Assembly (NCBI GenBank): GCA_035236585.1
Contig: CP141126.1
Coordinates: forward strand, 9,065,001 to 9,129,000
DNA: 64,000 bases
Reading direction: 5' to 3'
Source of the DNA: Warburgia ugandensis
Taxonomy: Eukaryota > Streptophyta > Magnoliopsida > Canellales > Canellaceae
Positions 48,001 to 60,045 of the stretch are shown here, one piece after another. Both the position numbers and the translations under genes were made by a program. How positions within the stretch are numbered: position 1 is the first letter of the stretch; each line of letters begins with the position of its first letter. Below the pieces are notes generated by a model that had not been told where the DNA came from, made no database searches, and worked only from the letters and a program-made list of their open reading frames with translations.

Positions 48001-50114
48001 TATAGGATAGAGCAGGTGATGTATTGTAACTAAGAGAATTCGGTTGGGTTGTGAATCCTGAGAGTGCGCAACAGCAGACCAGCACAGAGACAGGAGAGAG
48101 AGAAGAATAAATAGAGATAAGAAGAAGAGAGAACCATAGAAAAAGAAGAGAATACATAGATATCTTCAGTAAATGGCATAAACAAATAATCCTCCATGGC
48201 TCGCATAAAAAATCCTTGGTAAGTTTTAGCGATTATTTTATCAAGGGGTTCACATTGACAGCATCTAGAATAAGTTATCCTCAACTTTGCAATCCTCAAG
48301 AGTTCTTCTTAAAAATGTTTGTGATGGTTTGAAAACCACATTCAGTGTTCATTCACGCTTCCACATGCATATCACGGAAAGGACGTATATGTCCTGCTAA
48401 TCCCAGGATATACTTGGTCACCAAACATGCTCCATATAAGTAATTGCTCACCACCACAGTTAAAAACTGGAGCTTAGCATATTAAGGAACAAAAAGATGT
48501 TTAACTGTGCGCCTTAAAATTTATGTAAAGCTTGGATCTGTCAAGAGCACTGCCCAGACTAAATGCTCGCAGGGATTTGAACTGATAGACTTGAATAACA
48601 CTAAATTAGGAACGGACAGAGCATCATTACTCATTTCATTAAAGTAAAGAGCATAATTTACTCATTGCATTCAAGTTCGTTCAAGGGATGCCTATGGACT
48701 AACCAATCTAGCCAATGTTTTCCAAAACAGGAAGCAAATATGCATTAGGGGCCACTTCCATTCCCTACATTCACAGATAAGCCGGGAGTATATTTGGTCA
48801 CAACCTCTCACAAAAGGTTTAATGCAAACAAAGGCCTTACTTACTCCATGTACATAAAAAGATTAGGGCACTGGATTGGTTGCTAAAGAACTAAGATTCT
48901 TACCTGCCTTGGACAATTTTAGATGGACTCTACTGCTACAACTACAAATTTACAGCCAATAAGCCCTAGTAGATAAATACAGACATATAAATACAGACAT
49001 CTGCACCATTACTCCCAGTGAGGAAAGGAAAACAAAAGAACAGAAAGACTGTGTTATTCAGAATCTTAAGGGGGGAAATAATGCAGTATGGCTCCCTCCT
49101 GGTATGATGTAGATATAGAATATCCACAGGTGAAGCTGCAGTTAGGAACAAAACCATGGTTTTAAGGAAATAAACCATGGCATTCATATTTGCAGAATGT
49201 TTTAAGGCCCAAGTTCAATATTCACAAATGAAAAAGAACATTTCTATTGCTGTGGGTCAATGGTCCCGACACTCTGAAGTTTCATTAATGCAATCTAAAC
49301 TGGAATGTAAGTACAAGAAATGCACCAAAACTCATAATGAACTATGCAAAAACACCAATCTTGATACCAATGCTCACCTAAACTCCATTAACTATCTACA
49401 GTAAAGCAATCATTAATTCACAACATAACTAAGTAACAATCAAGTATCAGATACCAACCTGGTCTCCACCCTTGCGGGCCTGAGGATTCTGATCCATAGT
49501 TGTAAGTTCTTGATGTGATGAGAACTGAATGTAAACATTCCTCCCCCTAATATGACATAAAAACTTCAAAATATGAAGTTCAAAATGGCTAACAGAAAAC
49601 ACAAGGCAGAATTAATCACAGGTAAAGCGTGCCTTTCTGCAAGGAAGTTTTGTCAATGAACAAAAGCAACAGACTGCCATCCCTAACATCACCTACTAGA
49701 CAAAAACATCAATACCAGTATACCTGACACTAGGCTGGACATTTGCGTAGTATTGTAATGCATTGACAGCAGATTCCACATCTTGCATTTGGAGAAGAGC
49801 CTGAACAACAAAGACAACTAAGGGAAATCTAGAATCTTAAGATGTTAGAACTTTCAACCCTCAGAAACCAAACTAGAAGAACCTGATTTTTCGCCCTCAA
49901 CATCACAAGCTTAGTAACTGCACCAAAAGGCTGAACTAGCGAGAGCAGATCATTCTGAAAAGACGACAGCAGTTCAGCCCAAAAATAAGAAAAACGATTA
50001 AGAAAGAAAGGGCAATACATCATATTAGACAGTAAACAAACGCAGCAAGTGAAATACCTCAGATATTTCATGCCCCACATTACGGACATGAATAACTTTG
50101 GAAGGCTCTGTCAT
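45045..50114 (-). CDS. PTBP3: Polypyrimidine tract-binding protein, PTBP3 type, 14 coding exons
   Basis: Coding exons in transcript order: 50114-50058, 49954-49883, 49800-49724, 49546-49459, 48057-47925, 47638-47574, 47480-47431, 47323-47282, 47163-47112, 46986-46929, 46838-46825, 46627-46520, 46431-46288, 45434-45045. All junctions are GT-AG and in phase: 449 aa from MTEPSKVIHVRN to SFSQLQTI. Four RRMs: about 5-78 (VIHVRNVGHEIS), 102-180 (NRILLVTIHHLLYPITVEVL), 256-335 (CTILVSNLNPDKIDEDKLF) and 365-445 (KMIHLSTLPQDITEEEI). Length is close to Arabidopsis PTB3 (about 430 aa). PTB proteins bind CU-rich RNA and regulate alternative splicing in nucleus and cytoplasm. Exon 11 is only 14 nt. The leader probably contains an intron with donor at 50836. 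CU-rich tracts near two donors hint at autoregulation, which is inference. Confidence 0.96.
46825..46838 (-). other. 14-nt micro-exon of the PTBP3-like gene
   Basis: TTGCATTCCCTCAG, bounded by ...tttcag and gttggt on the minus strand. Exon 10 ends one base into a codon and the next exon starts in phase 0, so exactly 14 nt (3n+2) restores the frame and adds V-A-F-P-Q. Without it the frame between linker and RRM3 would shift. Confidence 0.85.
47880..47910 (-). promoter_or_regulatory. CU-rich tract downstream of PTBP3-like exon 5 donor
   Basis: In the transcript this reads as CUUCUCUUUCUCUUUCUCUC-like, starting about 15-20 nt after the 5' splice site of exon 5 (donor at 47924). It matches the known binding preference of PTB proteins (UCUU/CUCUCU). 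A role in self-regulation is inference. Confidence 0.5.
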
Positions 50115-50960
50115 ATCCGCCAGAACTCTATTACAAGCTCAACAAGCAGCACTTTCCACGTTTCCAAAATCCGCAAGTAAAATCTGACTGGTTCAAACTA
50201 GAGGGATGCTCAAAATCAAGTTACGTGCTGACCTCAAATTCGACCTTTTAGGGCAAAAAATATAAACAAATAGGGTAATACATCCAAGGCGTGAAGTCTA
50301 GAGTCCCAATTAATCAAATTCAATCCAACACTTCCATGACCACAATCAAATTTATGGGCTGACTTCAAAATACGATTTTTTGGGGCAACAAAGAATTACA
50401 CAAATAAGATATTGCATAGGCAGGTATAAACCCTGGAGTTTCTAAAAACACACTTCCATGACATCTTATACCAAAAGCATGCCATTTTCCCCCAACATTG
50501 ACCGTGTACCCATAACAAGATCTTTTGCGCTTCAACAAACGAAGATGACCCACAGACTTCATAAACTGAGTGTGACAAAATATTACAACAAAGGGGAAAC
50601 AAAGGGAATCTTGCCTATCTAGACTTGTGGTAGCTCCAACAGTGACTCCAAACCCTAGAAACCATCACCAGTAGAGAAGAAGAAAACGAGAAAAAATGCA
50701 TAAAATCTAGAGAAATCAAAGCCCTCCCGGAATTACACTAAATAACTGCGCAGTGAAGAGAAAAATCAAGAGAGAGAGAGAGAGAGAGACCAGGGACATT
50801 CAGAGAAAATGGAAGAGAAGGAGAAAACACGCTTACCTACGTAACTGAAGGGCTTTTGAGGGCTCAGCGATGTGAAGAGGAAAGCATTTTGTTCTTCCAC
50901 CCACTTTAGTTGAAAGGCGCAGATGCCGGGAAAGATGGAAGCGGATTGGGGGATTTCTCT
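50115..50960 (-). promoter_or_regulatory. 5' leader of the PTBP3-like gene with probable leader intron
   Basis: On the minus strand ctacgtag|gtaagcg gives a strong donor at 50836-50835, and an acceptor-like tag lies a few bases above the start codon (about 50127). This implies a leader intron of about 0.7 kb. A (CT)10 tract (50769-50789 on the map) lies about 50 nt downstream of that donor. The transcription start is probably between 50840 and 51000; no TATA box was identified. Confidence 0.55.
50769..50789 (-). repeat. (CU)n tract in the PTBP3-like leader
   Basis: About ten CT repeats in the transcript sense. It is a microsatellite and also an ideal polypyrimidine tract-binding site within this gene's own predicted leader intron. 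Confidence 0.85.
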
Positions 50961-51129
50961 GCGCAGAATAGGGGAAAAAGGAGGCCAAGTAAACCTACGA
51001 GACTTGCCCTAGCATGATAACGACGATCATCTCCAACCCTCGAATCAGTCACGCCCCTTAAACTCCTTCCGCACGTGTGACCTCTTTAGTAGTACAAGTT
51101 TGGACATTCTTAGCAATAGCAAAGGTACG

Positions 51130-51258
51130 AAGGGAAGCTTGCACAACAGTAAAAATTGTCGTGGTGTGATTTTCAGGTCACGAGTATTTTAGGCCCTTGT
51201 AATTTATCTCTTCTCAGGATCTCACATGGCGAGATCTTCCTACACCGCGATCGCCCTT
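51130..51258 (+). repeat. Au SINE with internal deletion and target duplication
   Basis: 129 bp: head (gaagggaagcttgcacaaca), B-box region (caggtcacgag) joined directly to tattttaggcccttg, then tail. Flanked by a direct repeat, ttagcaatagcaaaggtac (51110-51128; right copy 51259-51277 with two mismatches). Confidence 0.87.
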
Positions 51259-51277
51259 TTAGCAACAGCAAAAGTAC

Positions 51278-52132
51278 ACGGATGGCTGAGACCAACAGTA
51301 TTTCCATTTTGGGTGCTTAGTACGTTATCCAAGTGTAGTTAAACCTCGATCATACCAACTCTCAACAATCAGTTTCCGGGTTCCACGTGGAGCATGTGTC
51401 TGTAATGGAGATTGTAGACCTTGTGGGCCAGAGGAAGCATTCGTCCAAATAGAATGGAGGACTACCAAAATCAAGGGTTCAGCTTTGGCGTTGGAACCCT
51501 AAACAATGCTTCCAATGGGATGAACGTCCAAATATTTGATCATGGAAAAAGCGTAACATTCATTAAGCATCTTACTTGCTACGTCTGTGTTTGTAACACC
51601 CAAATGCACTGTAAGTGGGACAAACACCAAAAAAGGTATGAATCCACCATTACATGAGGGAAGCTAGATGGACGGGTTCCACTTTTAGGTGTCGCGAACT
51701 TGCATTGTAAGGCCCGTGTTTAAGGTCTGCAGGCTCTAAGAAAGATCACAAAAGTCAAACTGTGATCACGTGACATGAGGTTACACCATAATTCAGGCAT
51801 CTAAAAATTGTACTTAAAGGGGTTAAAACTTTTCTTAAACAACCAACTCCAAGCACACACCAATGTGTGGATGCTAGACTCTCCAACCATCATAATCTAT
51901 TGTTTGCAAGGTATATAAAGCTGAAGCAAGTAGATGAAGAAGTAGAATCATCCAAAGTTGGCATCCCTTTCTATGTTAAGTCAGATGTCCATTGAGCACG
52001 TTGGTTTAGCATTTGAAACCAACAATGTGGTCAAATGTTCATTTTTGGCTATTTTCATTAGGTTTTGCATTGTAAGGCATTTATCAGAAGGCCAGCGTAT
52101 TCTAACTAAGGAACTTCTCGGATCATAGAGAA
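51278..52132. other. Intergenic, no gene seen
   Basis: About 850 bp with no recognised domain, RNA gene or repeat family. The 78-aa frame at 51421-51657 has no recognisable feature. Confidence 0.5.
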
Positions 52133-52311
52133 GGGGAGCCTTGGCACAACAGTAAAGTTGTCATCGTGTGACTTTGAAGTCACAGGTTCAAGGTGTGGGA
52201 ATAGCATCTTGCAAAAATACAAGGTAAGACTGTGTAGTATGGACCATTGTGGTCCACCCCTTCCCCAAACCCCACATAGGTGGGAGCTTTGTACACCGGA
52301 ACTGCCTTTTT
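52133..52311 (+). repeat. Au SINE, full length
   Basis: About 179 bp: aggggagccttggcacaaca, B-box caggttcaagg, core aatagcatcttgcaaaaata, tail gctttgtacaccggaactgc followed by a T run. No clear target duplication. Confidence 0.9.
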
Positions 52312-52799
52312 TATAGCTCTCTAAGATAGACTAAGCATTTGGCCTAAGGCAAGCTGTAGATGTAACTCCAATGTTGTGCGTTATGGCCGTCGAAAGAATC
52401 TAGTCATGCATGTGAAGTTTTGAGTGAAACTTGATGCTGTGCCAGCCATCAAAAACAAGAAGAAGAACAAAAAAAGGTGAAAGCAAAACAGAATCATCTA
52501 ATTGTAAGTAATCAAAGTTGTACATTTTCATACCCTAATCCTCGTTGGCTTCTACTTGAAACCTCTCTTAGGCTAGCCCTTAAAAGTTCCCATGAAGCTC
52601 TTCTTCGCACTATTTGTTGCATGATCAATTCTTTATTAAAAGTAAAATAAAAAATCACTGGTCACACATACAATCAATCATTTCTGATATCCCTGAAAGT
52701 ATGGACAAGTTTAGAACCAAGCCTTTGTAATATCATATGTAAAATCATTGCAAAACTTAGCTGTATGCAAAGTGTGAGTTTTGATGTACTAGCTGTATG
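52312..52799. other. Spacer left of the gypsy pol remnant
   Basis: No gene recognised. A short direct repetition near 52751-52830 (gctgtatgcaaa ... gtgtgagttttga, twice) lies at the edge of the pol remnant. Confidence 0.45.
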
Positions 52800-55124
52800 C
52801 AAAACTTAGCAAGTGTGAGTTTTGAGCAACCAAGGTAAATTTCCTTGGGCATGTAGTTTTTGGTGATGGGATTTTAGTTAACTCGTCAAAGGTGTAAGTT
52901 GTGATGAGTTGGGAAAGACCAAGGAACATAACCGAAATTAAGAGTTTTCTTGGCCTGGCAGGTTATTATAGGAGGTTTGTGAAGGACTTCTCATGCATTG
53001 TAACATCTATGACAAGGCTTACAAAAAGGGTGTGGTATTTGAATGGGATGATTTGTGTGAGCAATCATTTCAGAAGATAAAGAGACAATTAACTTTGGCA
53101 CCTATGCTTATCATTCATGAGGGAGGTGTGGGTTATGCTGTATAGTGTGATGCCTCACGCTTAGGACTGGGATGTGTCCTGATGCAAGAGGGAAGAATAG
53201 TAGCATATGGTTCTCGTCAATTAAACCCAAATGAGAAGAAAGACCCTACTCATGACTTAGAGTTGGCAGTAGTGGTGTTTGCCTTGAAACTTTAGAAGCA
53301 CTATTTGTATGGTAAAAGATTTGATATCTTCACTAGCTATAAAAGCTTAAGTACATCTTTACTTAAAAGGATTTAAATCTAAGGTAGATCAGATGGCTTG
53401 AATACTTGGAGAACTTTGATTTCACACTTCAATATCACCCAGGAAAGGCAAGTGTTATTGCATATGCACTGCGTAGGAAGTTTGAAGGTTTGATGACAAG
53501 ACTTCGAGGTTTCAAATGGAAGGCATGAGTCATTGACTGAGTATGACTTGCACATCGATTCATCTGAAAGTTGTGCATTTTTGTGTCAAATGATTGCTCA
53601 ACCTTCTATACCACAAGAAGCCTTGCAGGCTCAGAAGGATGACGAAGAGGCTAAAGGTATTAGAACCCAACTAGAAGAAGGTGAGAGTGTCGAGCATTGG
53701 ACCGTGGACTCTTTTAGTGGGTTACAGTATTTGAGTAGACTTATAGTACCTCCAGGTGATAAGGTTAGGAGAGGATTGTTAAGTGAGACACGGTGGTCTA
53801 ATTTTTCAATACATCCTAGTAGTACAAAAATGTATCACGACCTCAAGAGACAATTTTGGTGGAAGGAAATGAAGAAGGACATTGTTGAATTTGTTTGCTT
53901 AATATTTGATTTGTCAGTAGGTTAAAGCAAAACATCAGAAACCTGCGGGGTTACTATAGCCATTACCAGTGGCAAAATGGAAGTGAGAGCACATTACCAT
54001 GGATTTTGTGGCAGGTCTTCCACACAGTAAGCAAGGTTGGAATAGCATATGGGTGACTATTGATAGATTGACCAAGTCAGTGCACTTTTTGCCAGTGAAG
54101 GTTACTAATTTACTCGAGACATTGAGCCAACTGTACGCACGTGAGATTGTAAGGTTACATGAGGTACCTGTATCCATTGTGTAGGACAGAGATTTGAGAT
54201 TTACTCATCAGTTCTGGAAGGGTTTACAAGAAGCAACGAGTATAAAGTTGACTTTTAGCTCTGCATTTCATCCTCAAACAGATGGACAATCCGAGAGAGT
54301 GATTTAGGTGCTCGAAGATAAGTTGAGAGCTTTTATTTTAGACTTTCAAGAGAAGTGTACCAAACATCTATCGTTGGTCGAATTCTCATACAACAAAAGT
54401 TTTCAATCTAGTATAGGGATGGCACCATTTGAGGCATTATATGGTAGACCGTAATGATCCCTAATTTGTTGGGCAGAGATTGGTAAGACATCATTATTAA
54501 GTCATGAGGTAGTTAGAGAAACTACAGAAAAGGTGAAGCAAATCAGTCAGTGGTTATTGATAGCTCAAAGTAGAACTAAGAACTGCACTGGCCAAAGGAG
54601 GTGACCTTTGGAGTTTGAGGTAAGAGATTATGTGTTCTTAAAGGCTCGGCTAAGACCAGAAGTAACATGTTTTGACAGATGTGGGAAGTTATCTCCTCAA
54701 TTTATTGGATTGTTCGAGATTCTATAGTGGGTGGGAGAAGTTGCTTATCGTTTGCCCTTGTCTCCACAATTATCACAGATTCACAATGTTTTCCATGTGT
54801 CAATGATGCGGAAGTATGAGCAAGACCCTTCTCATGTTCTTGACTGGACAGATCTTGTCATTCAAGAGGATATTTCATATGAGGAGAAACCAATATAGGT
54901 GGTTGACCGAAGAGAATAAGTTTTGCATAGAAAACTGATACCACTTGTAAAGGTGATATGGCAACATCATGAGACAGAAGAAGCCATGTGGGAGATGGAG
55001 TCAAAAATCTAGTAAAAATACCCAAAACTATTTGAGGACTTAGATATTTATTTAATTTCAAGAACGAAATTTCTTTGAGTGGGGAAGTGTTGTCACACCT
55101 ATCTCTTAAAGAGTAGATAAAAAA
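52800..55124 (+). mobile_element. Old Ty3/gypsy (chromovirus-like) pol remnant D
   Basis: Plus-strand fossil, truncated on its 5' side. The parts in order are the end of reverse transcriptase (about 52800-53000), RNase H (about 53000-53500), integrase (about 53600-54450) and a chromodomain-like tail (about 54850-55025). A polypurine tract follows near 55076-55087 and then the first few tens of bases of a 3' LTR. It is broken, with on the order of ten or more disruptions, so it is considerably older than the elements around it. The 3' LTR is cut off at 55124 by the insertion of element C; its remainder would lie beyond the right edge. Confidence 0.85.
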
Positions 55125-56602
55125 TGTGATGACCCGGGTTTTCTCATGCATTTTAAAATGCAATATCTAATTCCTAAGGCGGGATGCATCCCTATTTGAA
55201 AACCATTTTAGAAAAACCATGCAATGCAGCGGAAAAATCTTTTGTTTTAAACTCATTTTGAAAACCCCGAGTGTCATTTGCTTTCACAACAACCAAAGTA
55301 GTTTTTGAAAATTACTGTAACCATAAATGTCTTCCCAGGTCTATCCACTCACAGCTCACAGTCCAACCGTAAATAAATACAGATACATGTCCAAAAGGTA
55401 GAGTGTTTACTTACATTCATGCTTGTCTTCTTATCAGTCACTTGATCGTTGCACTAACATGTTCCTGATGCTTCTTCTAATTCTTTGTGGAGCTAATATG
55501 GAAAAATAATATATTAGGATGAGTATTTCTCATACTCAGTAGGTTATCTGATACTACTATTTTGAAAACATAGTACGCTTCATGCATGGCTTCAAGAGCT
55601 TTTTATGTAAAATATCAATGATTTATTTTGCGTAAGCATGCATAGTTATGCATAAAACATAAGCTTATTGATGCGATTTCAATCATGGAATTCGTATACA
55701 AATCACGTCATATGAATACAACTAAAATAGAAATTAATAGGTCCATATACGAAAATTTCGACAAATGCATCAAACTAGCGAGTCACATAGAATACTTATG
55801 AAAATCTTAAAATAGTCATCATTCAAACATATGCTAGTATCATGCACATGAGTCTCTCGGCATACATGTCATGCCAACTGGTCACGAGTACTCTTATACG
55901 ACCATCTCAATGCTATATGCATATCAATCACACCGAAATCATAGGGCCACTACGCTCATACTCAGCATACAGCTGGAATCCACCATAGCCACCACGGCGA
56001 CTATGGATGTCCCTGAAAGGGTGCCGTGAATACCTCCAGTGGTTGTCCCTGTTTACCACAGCAGTCAGGGAAGGGACAATGCCTTTTTGGCAGTGATACT
56101 ATCCACCCTTTTGGTGGTAGAGGCCGGGAGGCCAACCCCATACCTCCTCTCAGCATAGTGCCCACCAGGCTTATCAACCCGTAAAATATAAAAAAACATG
56201 TCCTCTTTGGGTTCCTTACACTGCCTGGCCCTCACACTACCTCACCAGCGTCTTTTGGGCACTTCAACGTCTTTTGGTAACCCTCAAGGTTATGCATTTA
56301 ACTGAATCTCAATAATCGCAAATCATGCAATTTATGCACTTATTCATTGTAAATAATGCAATTTATGCAATCGTTTGTAAAACATGCATGCAATGCATAA
56401 AATCTACCCATGCTAGTATCGCATTCAAAGTCATAACCCTGCCTAGAAGCCGGCCAGCTCTCTCTAGCCCGCCCTCATTGGCCAAGGCTATACTTCTCAA
56501 AACATGCTTATATAAGAACATCATAAAAGCATACTAAATGCAATGATAGGTTCAAATGTTATAAATCATGCAGACAATTCCGTATGCTTGTATAAGAATA
56601 TC

Positions 56603-59582
56603 TGTAATATCCTTAATTTTTAGGATAAAATAGGAAATTATTAAATAAATAAAAATAAAAATTTATGGATGCAATTTTTTCCTAAAAATATAAGAATTAG
56701 AAAGTTCTCATCGATACGAATCCAACGCCACCAAGAACACGAGAAACGGAGCTCAAACGAGGGAGTTATGAACTGTCAAAGTTGGAAGGGCAAATTGGTC
56801 ATTTGATAGAGACGTGTTAGACAGGGGTCCAAATTGATACTGGCACCCCCGTCTTCCACACGTCTCTACCAGTGCCGAAAAAATAGCCGGAGAGACGTGA
56901 AAAGAGGCGTGTGGGGAAGAGTTTCTCTTCCCCAAGACTCTAAAACCTTATATCTATGCTCCTCTAGGAGCCAAAACGCTCCACTTTGAGCGTTTTCTCT
57001 GAGTTTTTACGCAAAACCCTAGCCCTGCAAAACTTGGATTTTTCCGACGAGTGGAGCCCCGGCAACACGAGCAACTTCGGCCAGGTGCAAGGTAATCCTC
57101 AAACCTATGTTTTTTAGTATTTATTAAATAGAGAAAATAATTAGAAAACTATTTAAAAAATTAGGAAAAAAATCAGATTTTTTTAGGAACTTTGGGCACG
57201 CTACTGTTGGAGCGTGATTTCACGGACCAAACCTTGTCCGTTTGGAAATCGCACCGTCCAACTAGTGCACAAGAGACCCAAGAGCATACCCTTTAAATTT
57301 GGGAGAGATCCAACGGTGGATTTCTCCAGAAAACCCAAAAACCAGTACCTAGGGATGATTTTAGAAACTTGGGAAAAATTGTTTAAAAACCATAGTTTTT
57401 GGAAAAATCAGTGCAAAAGGAAGGCATAAATGGATTATAGAGAGAATTCTGAAGAAAATGGCGCAAAAATCACGCAAAACGGAGCTCTGTACCTCCGTCG
57501 GAGGCCACCAGAATCCGATCGTCTTCTCCGGCGTCGTCAACGGCACAGCTGGCTGCCGCGCCACGACGCCAGATCGCACTCGGTGACCCCCGAGAGACAA
57601 CGTCACACGACGTCGTCGTCGCACGCACAGCGCGCGTGCGGGAGAAGCCGGTTGGCTGTCGCGCGACGGGGCCGGGACGCGGCGCGTCCTGGCGACCGTG
57701 ACGCACGGCACGCGTCCCGTGCGGCGTCTGCGTCGGCGTGCGTCTTCGTGCGCCAGTGTACGTCGGTGTAAACCGGCAGAAAAGGGTGCCGCCGGTTTAA
57801 ACCACCTTATGGTGATCCGGCAAGCCCCATTTAAGCGTAGTTTTCACTAAAACTTGATTTTTGTGAGCTAGAGAGGTCCAAATCACGATCCGGAAGAGGC
57901 GTTGTAACCTTATTGACGACGCGGACCTAGTTTTAACTTAAAAACTTAGAAATGACAACTTTTTCTTTAGAGAAATTTTAAAATAGTGATGTGACATGTA
58001 CAGGTGCACGTGAATATACCAGTTAAAGGGAGTTGCTTGGTAGTGGTCTCACACTGAGGTAGGTGACGACAACTAATGTTTTGCCTTGATTTTTAAACCA
58101 TGTTTAAACATAGCATCATGTGTGATTGTGTTTTAAAATGCAATTATTATTTACCGTGGATTTCATGCGACATTGCGTACAGTATGGTTATTCCAAATTG
58201 AAATCTTTTACTGAATAAACTTATTTAAAATGTTTTTACAAGCATGATGTTAATTAGTTATGCTTAATTAGATACTTATTTCTATTATATATATAGAAAA
58301 TGCATGGATTTAAATGGAAATGAGAATAGAGACTTATTAGCTGGTCCTTTGATAGGCTAACCCCAGGATGAGGGGCATGTCTTAAGGATTGCAAGCTATA
58401 AGTGCTCTTGAGTTTTAGCATATACATATGATTTTCGTGTTTTATATTTGATGACGGGTGCTCTCGCCCGGTGGGCGTCATGCTAGGAGGGATAGGGCCG
58501 GCCACCCACCTTCCGAGATTATGATGTGATGAGTTTGTGATATGATAGACACCTGCCCATAGATGGCATTCGGTAGGGGTTTGGTAACATGGAGAGTCCA
58601 CACCACCGGTCTGAGCCTTTCCATGGGGACAGACGCTAAGTCTCCCGTTATGGTGTCGACGGGGAGCGGCGGTGGTTGATACCTATGGAGGGTTGCCACT
58701 GCAGTATGATGGCCCATATTTTTATTATGTGTGCATGTATGATGAGCATGGTTATGGATGATATGCCTGGGTGTGACGACACTCAGAGGTTGACTACGTG
58801 TACCCCTGATCAGGGATGTTAGTGCGATGTGGTGGGACCCATTACCTTAGGGTGCCCTTATTCTTGTTGTATGCTCCATTTTATTGATTCATGTCATGTT
58901 TTAACTCCTTGAATTTTATGTTTTAGCATATGGAATAAGTGGCATTTATTGAACATGGCATTATGATATCACTATTTTCATAAATGTTAGATTTTTTCAT
59001 CAAGATCGTTCATTATTTCTTTCATTTATTACATTAATTGTCTATGTACCTACACGTTTATACTTGTCGAGGCATATGCTTTGTTTTGCAATGCCTTAGA
59101 TCTCGAGCGCGACACCAGGAAAGGAAAAGCGGTTGATAAACCTCGAGAGCTCAAGACTAGTTTTCCCTATAGTTTAGGGGACAAGAATGTGAGTCATTAG
59201 AGTGGATTATCATTGAATTTTATTATGGACTGCATACTTTATAATTGGATGTGATTTAAATCTTTGGACATATGTTGGACATTTATATGGGATGTTATGA
59301 TGGATAGACCCTGGGCCATATTATTATTGTCTTTTGGACGTTTATTTGATTTAAAATAAAGGCGTCTATTTATTTGACGTTGATTTATACGCGGATTATT
59401 TATTTATGTTTAAATTACATATACGCCATTTTGAGAAAGGAAAATTAACAACCGGAGTTTTAAGATAGGTTTAGTAAAATGTTAAATAAATCTTTTCTCA
59501 TGGGATCCCAAAATGCTCTTATTTAAAATGCCATTATTACATTATATAAAAAAAAATTGTCTTAAAAATCCGGGGTGTTACA
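56603..59582 (+). mobile_element. Solo LTR B2 (family B) inserted in LTR C
   Basis: 2,980 bp from TGTAATATCCTTAA to CCGGGGTGTTACA, flanked by the perfect 5-bp duplication ATATC (56598-56602 and 59583-59587). It is the reverse complement of B1 along its whole length with modest divergence. There is no coding region, so it is a solo LTR. Frames such as 57361-57711 are GC-rich LTR shadows. Confidence 0.93.
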
Positions 59583-60045
59583 ATATCATATTTCAAAAGC
59601 ATCATAAAGGCAAGTAAATCACTTAGAGTTTAAGATGTATTTAAAAATGTAGCAGTATTAGATTACCAACAAATTAAGTATATTTGAAAAAACATAGCAA
59701 CATCAGACCACCTACCTCGATTGTCGTCACTTAGCTCATGTCCTTCTTGTAGACGAGTCCTAGAGTACCTTTATGGGTCATGTATATCATTTAAACGTGA
59801 AATCAAATCATGATTTCTAGTCCTAAGGCCTCTCATAAGATTCCTATGGCTTTTAGGCTATCTTCTCCCTAAATAGTCTCTTTTTCCTAAATATTATTGT
59901 ATAATTGAGTTTGTGTCGAACTTAAGGACGCAACGGGTCTTTTAGAGTGTCAAGCGGTGTCTTATGACCTCTATAAGTGCAATTTTTGTGTCCCAAAATC
60001 ACGGACGAACCAGATTCGTCTTACGCATAGGGCCCGCGCTTCATG

